This document shows, piece after piece, positions 60,465 through 64,000 of a DNA stretch of 64,000 nucleotides. Under the pieces are notes generated by a model, which was given only the letters and a program-made list of their open reading frames with translations, had not been told where the DNA came from and did not search any database. This DNA comes from an uncultured Alistipes sp. Lineage in GTDB: Bacteria; Bacteroidota; Bacteroidia; Bacteroidales; Rikenellaceae. Both the position numbers and the translations under genes were made by a program. The stretch spans positions 1-64,000 of the forward strand of contig NZ_CASFQD010000055.1 in assembly GCF_949296715.1 (NCBI RefSeq), given 5' to 3'. The first letter of the stretch is position 1. Each line of letters starts with the position of its first letter.

Positions 60465-62081
60465 TCAGAATTCGCATCCCACACGCAGCAACGCCGCATG
60501 ACGCATGGCGTCGCCCAGGTATTGCGCGTCGAACGCCCGGCTCCACGCATATCCGGCCGCGACGTATCCGCGGATGTTTCTGCGGCCGAAGCGGCGCGTC
60601 AGCCGCAGATCGGCCGAGAGGTCGAGACGCGGGGCCGTCAGGTATTCGTACTCTCGCAGGAGCAGGTCGTCGCGCGTGCGGGTGAGGGTCTCGCTCTCGT
60701 TCGCCGACTCGTAGCGCCCGTCCTGCGCGGGGTCGCCCTGTCCGGCGCTCCATCCGGCAGCGAGCCGCAGGCTCCAGCAGTTGCGCCCGCGGAGCAGGTT
60801 GCGCTCGCCGGCCGTTCCGACGTGCCACCACGTGAGGTGCTGGTGCCGGTAGTCGGGATAGTTCGAGGCGGTGATCCGCCGGCTGTCGATGCCGCCGTCG
60901 CAGATGATGCGCCAGCGCGGAAGACCCCGCTCCACACCCAGGCGCCCCGTGTAGACAGCCGATGCGGAGCTTCGGGTCCGGCTGCCGACCTCCGTTGCGC
61001 CGAGGTAGACGATGTAGCTGCGCCCGACCTCCTCGTTCTGATAGGTATAGATGTTTTCGCGGTTGTCGACGCTGTTCCGTCCGAACGCGACCTGCAACGT
61101 ATGCTGATGGCGCCCGGCATCATAGTCGAGCGACACGTCGCAGGCGAAGACCCGCCCGTCGTGGTCCGTGTAGACGACCGTCGAGGGCGACGGCTTGCCG
61201 TAATAGCCCGAGCGCATGCGGAACGACAGTTCGCCGTACAGCGTCAGCCGCGGCGTCATCCGCCACGCAGCCTGCACGGCCCCGCCGTGGTACTCGTCGA
61301 AGAGCGGCTTGGTTTCGTTCTTCTTCGTATAGCCCGTATCGCTGAAGACCTCGCGTTTGCCGAAGAAGGCCCCGTAGTCGATCAGCGAGACGTAGACCCG
61401 GTCGGTCTTGCCGTAGACGTTCAGCAGCAGACTCTCGATGCGGCGGCGGTAGGTGTAGCTGACCCCGACGGCAACCCGCCCCGCACGGAAGAGAATACCC
61501 GGGCTGACGGTCATGTCCATCAGCGAGTTGACGTGGCGCAGGTCACGCCGCTTGGCGTAGTTGGCCGTCGTGTAGTCGAAGCGCGCCCCCGCGGCAAACC
61601 AGCGTGCGGCGGCCACCCCCACGCTGCCTGCCACGCGGTAGGTTTCGAGCTGCTTGTCGCCGGGATTCTCGTCGGTGAATTCGACCAGGTCGAACGGCGT
61701 CTGCGTCGGGTCGATGAAGTACGAGCCGCTCATCCTGCGGCCCAACTGCCGGTCGTAGCCCACTTCGCCGCGCACGACGACCCGCTCCGAAAGCCGGTGG
61801 CACGAAGCGGCCTCGAGACCGAAGGCAAGGCGGTCCTCCGCCTCGTAATAGTCCTTCAGCCCGCCGTGCTCCGCAGCGGCGTAAGCCGCGATTTCGGAGA
61901 GGGACGAATCCCGGAAAAAGATCAGTCCCGCGGCATTTTCGGAGCGCAGCCACCCCAGCGACAGCTCCGCGTCGCGAAGCGTGCGCCACGACGCACCGGA
62001 CGACGGCTGCGCCGGGGCGGAGCCGACAGCTCCGCCCGCGACGAGCGCCGCACACAACACGTTCCGGAAAAACCGCCTCAT
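60465..62081 (-). CDS. DUF6850-like outer membrane beta-barrel protein
   Basis: 538 aa. Signal peptide (MRRFFRNVLCAALVAGGAVG ends near APA). The rest is a run of amphipathic beta-strands with many Tyr, Arg and Asp (VVVRGEVGYDRQLGRRMSGS, YFIDPTQTPFDL, GAVQAAWRMTPRLTLYGEL) and the chain ends in VGCEF, a barrel-type terminus. I recognise it as the DUF6850 type that travels with DUF4876 lipoproteins and TonB receptors. It follows the DUF4876-like gene by 18 bp. Confidence 0.78.
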   Translation of the reverse strand: MRRFFRNVLCAALVAGGAVGSAPAQPSSGASWRTLRDAELSLGWLRSENAAGLIFFRDSSLSEIAAYAAAEHGGLKDYYEAEDRLAFGLEAASCHRLSERVVVRGEVGYDRQLGRRMSGSYFIDPTQTPFDLVEFTDENPGDKQLETYRVAGSVGVAAARWFAAGARFDYTTANYAKRRDLRHVNSLMDMTVSPGILFRAGRVAVGVSYTYRRRIESLLLNVYGKTDRVYVSLIDYGAFFGKREVFSDTGYTKKNETKPLFDEYHGGAVQAAWRMTPRLTLYGELSFRMRSGYYGKPSPSTVVYTDHDGRVFACDVSLDYDAGRHQHTLQVAFGRNSVDNRENIYTYQNEEVGRSYIVYLGATEVGSRTRSSASAVYTGRLGVERGLPRWRIICDGGIDSRRITASNYPDYRHQHLTWWHVGTAGERNLLRGRNCWSLRLAAGWSAGQGDPAQDGRYESANESETLTRTRDDLLLREYEYLTAPRLDLSADLRLTRRFGRRNIRGYVAAGYAWSRAFDAQYLGDAMRHAALLRVGCEF

Positions 62082-62099
62082 GATACCGTGTCGTGCGGG

Positions 62100-63455
62100 T
62101 TACTTCTTCAGGCTGGCACGCGCCCGCTGGTGGAAGTCGTTGCCGCTGTGGTTCGTGTCGAGGTAGACGATGTGCGCGCCGTTGCGGATCGAAGCCTCGG
62201 CATCGATGCCGCTCGGATCGGTCGACTGCGCCCCCTTGTAGTCCGTTGTGCCGAGTGCGTAGCCATAGACCAGCTTGCCCTCGTTCCCGGCCAAGGCCTC
62301 GGTGGCCTGGCGGTCGACGTTGCGGTAGATCGAATAACCCTGAAAGTTCGTCAGCACGGCATAACCGTTCTCCAGTTCGGTCGAGAAGCGCGGCAGCGAC
62401 TCGCTGACATGGTCGGCGGCAAAGATGTCGACGGCATCGAGAATCCACTCGTTGGGAATCTTCGCACAGGCGTAGACCTGATTGTTCTCCTTGCCGGGGA
62501 AATAGTAGCGGTTGTCGACGCTCTGCCCCCAGGCGTGGGGGTCTTCGTCACCCGTCGAGAAGATGAACAGCCCCGGGCCGAAGACACTCACCGGCCAGGC
62601 ATTGCCCATGCCGTAGAAGGTTGCCTTGAAGTAGCTGTCCGCAGGGATCGCCTCGGAAGGCGCCGGATAGTAGTTCGTGTTGGGGAAGACCTCGGGATCA
62701 TAGGTGCAGTAGTCGGCATGGCTCAAATCGACCGAATTGGTGTAGGTCACCGTATGGTCGATGGCGCCGCACAGGGCGATCGTCGCCGAGGCATAGGGCT
62801 CGAGCACCAGCTCCTTCGCCAGATACCAGAAGGCACAGATCGACGGCGTGTAGCCGGCATCGGCATAGAAGAGCTTGCCGTCGACGTAGTTGTTGATCGA
62901 GGCGTGGGCGTTGTACGGACCGGTCATGCCGATGCAGAAGTTCCGAATGCGGGCCGTCTGGTCCGAATTGTTGCAGACGATCATGTACTTGTCGAACTGG
63001 TAGGTGCCCGAACCGTCGTCCTTCTGGCAGCCGCCAGTGTAGAGTTCCTTGATGAGAATCTGCCCCGCGCGGCTCGCAACGAGATTCAGGCGCACGGTCA
63101 TGCCCTCGCTCCAGGTCGAGGAGGAGATGACGACGTTCGACTGCAGGGCGTTGAGCGTGTAGGTATACCCGTCGACGCTGCGGCGGTCGGTGGCCGTCGA
63201 CTCGTAGATACCCTCGGTGAGGGTGAAGGAGGCGATGCCCGAAGCATCGGTCGCGGCCGTCGTCACCGTGCCGGTGCTGCTGTTCGTCATCCGGACCTCG
63301 ACCCCGGCGGTGGCGGTCAGTTCGCCGCCTTCGGGATAGACCAGCTGGACGGCGACTTCGTAGGTGTGGTGGCGCTTGCCGTTGTCACTCTTGTCTTTGG
63401 TGCAGGCCGTGCCGAGCAGCGCGGCGCACGCGATAAACGTAAGGATTTTTTTCAT
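62100..63455 (-). CDS. DUF4876-like lipoprotein
   Basis: 451 aa. Lipoprotein signal MKKILTFIACAALLGTAC with lipobox LGTAC. Residues ~30-120 form a carboxypeptidase-regulatory/FN3-like beta-sandwich (YEVAVQLVYPEGGELTATAG). The second part (~130-450) matches the DUF4876 pattern (ILIKELYTGGCQKDDGSGTYQF, YMIVCNNSDQTA, YYFPGKENNQVYACAKIPNEWILD). Probably surface or periplasmic, working with the TonB receptor just upstream. It lies 29 bp downstream of that receptor. Confidence 0.85.
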   Translation of the reverse strand: MKKILTFIACAALLGTACTKDKSDNGKRHHTYEVAVQLVYPEGGELTATAGVEVRMTNSSTGTVTTAATDASGIASFTLTEGIYESTATDRRSVDGYTYTLNALQSNVVISSSTWSEGMTVRLNLVASRAGQILIKELYTGGCQKDDGSGTYQFDKYMIVCNNSDQTARIRNFCIGMTGPYNAHASINNYVDGKLFYADAGYTPSICAFWYLAKELVLEPYASATIALCGAIDHTVTYTNSVDLSHADYCTYDPEVFPNTNYYPAPSEAIPADSYFKATFYGMGNAWPVSVFGPGLFIFSTGDEDPHAWGQSVDNRYYFPGKENNQVYACAKIPNEWILDAVDIFAADHVSESLPRFSTELENGYAVLTNFQGYSIYRNVDRQATEALAGNEGKLVYGYALGTTDYKGAQSTDPSGIDAEASIRNGAHIVYLDTNHSGNDFHQRARASLKK

Positions 63456-63484
63456 AATACCGTTTTTTTGAGTTATTGGTTGAA

Positions 63485-64000
63485 TCACAGTTTCAGTCGC
63501 AGGGAGAGCCCGTAGTAGAACTGGGGGATGCGGCCGCTGCCGAAGAGCGAACTCTCCAGTCCGGTCTGCGACGAGCGCACACGCCCCATGTTGTGGAGAA
63601 AGTTGCGTGCATAGAAGGTGATCGAGGCGAAGCGCCCGATCTCCTTCGTGAGGTTGAAATTCACTGCAAACGAAGCCGAAATGCGGTTCGTGTCGAAATA
63701 GTAGCTCGTGTTGCTCTTCACGACGAGCTTGGCCAGCTCCTGATAGAGCGCCGGGTCGTTGTCGCGGGCCCAGGCGAACTTTTCGGCAAAGGGAATCCGC
63801 TCGTCGGGCGCCTCCCACGCGGTGTAGTACTCGGGATAGACGGCGACGTAGCGGCCCCGGTCGTTGAGCGGCGCGGAGGTGCCGAAATAGTCCGAGGAAC
63901 CGGCAAGCAGGTAGCCGCGGGGCGAACCGTCGCCGTATTCGCTCAAATTGCGGCTGAAGTCGCAGAGCGTGCTTTCGAGGCGCACGGAGAAGATCATGCG
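63485..64000 (-). CDS. TonB-dependent receptor, C-terminal part (runs off the window)
   Basis: The frame is open through the right edge of the window, so only about 171 C-terminal residues are seen. These have beta-barrel character (FAVNFNLTKEIGRFASITFY, ARNFLHNMGR) and end in YYGLSLRLKL. The NFLHNMGR type of terminal strand and the following DUF4876-like and DUF6850-like genes fit a TonB-dependent receptor. First gene of this minus-strand operon within view. Confidence 0.8.
   Translation of the reverse strand, partial: RMIFSVRLESTLCDFSRNLSEYGDGSPRGYLLAGSSDYFGTSAPLNDRGRYVAVYPEYYTAWEAPDERIPFAEKFAWARDNDPALYQELAKLVVKSNTSYYFDTNRISASFAVNFNLTKEIGRFASITFYARNFLHNMGRVRSSQTGLESSLFGSGRIPQFYYGLSLRLKL

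Overview
The window looks like part of the chromosome of a GC-rich gut Bacteroidetes, most likely Alistipes or a close relative (inference from gene content and style, not from a database match). Supporting signs are the repeated -7 promoter element TAnnTTTG, often with TTG 19-20 bp upstream; Rho with a large disordered N-terminal insertion; a small Hc1-type histone-like protein; a fused FeoA-FeoB; an IntDOT-like integrase; and TonB receptor plus lipoprotein clusters.

Layout. 1-7.5 kb: histone-like protein (-), feoAB with its Cys-rich partner, lrgAB-type genes, an AspT/YidE-type transporter and an aminotransferase. 7.5-13.5 kb: purT and a cyclophilin (-), tmRNA (-), ftsE, gyrB, udk. 13.9-24.6 kb: a lower-GC accessory island next to tRNA-Gly. 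It holds a 1953-aa DUF4011-type helicase/nuclease (-), two adjacent excisionase-like HTH genes that are both broken, an operon encoding a WYL regulator, a small membrane protein and a GIY-YIG-like protein, and a tyrosine integrase (-). 24.7-31.4 kb: nitroreductase, LuxC-type reductase, PRiA4-type protein, miaA, tRNA-Leu, S1/P1-type nuclease, an orphan lipoprotein and rho. 31.4-37.6 kb: a tripartite RND efflux operon behind a perfect 17-bp palindrome. 37.7-44.1 kb: a TPP riboswitch and a nine-gene thiamine operon that lacks thiC. 44.4-47.5 kb: a DUF6624-like secreted protein, glutamine synthetase and a proline-rich lipoprotein. 47.7-55 kb: glpABC-glpK-glpF plus a probable outer-membrane protein. 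55-64 kb: an alcohol dehydrogenase and two TonB-receptor clusters (-).

How the genes work together. The glp operon should import, phosphorylate and oxidise glycerol. The thi operon makes the thiazole half of thiamine, salvages the pyrimidine half and couples them. The RND genes form one inner-to-outer membrane pump. The island is the best candidate for something undescribed: its cargo is defence-like (helicase/nuclease with an N-terminal protease-like domain; WYL-controlled GIY-YIG operon with a candidate operator), and lesions in both HTH genes suggest a domesticated element. Coordinates and motifs were read directly from sequence. Homology calls come from family recognition, without searches.
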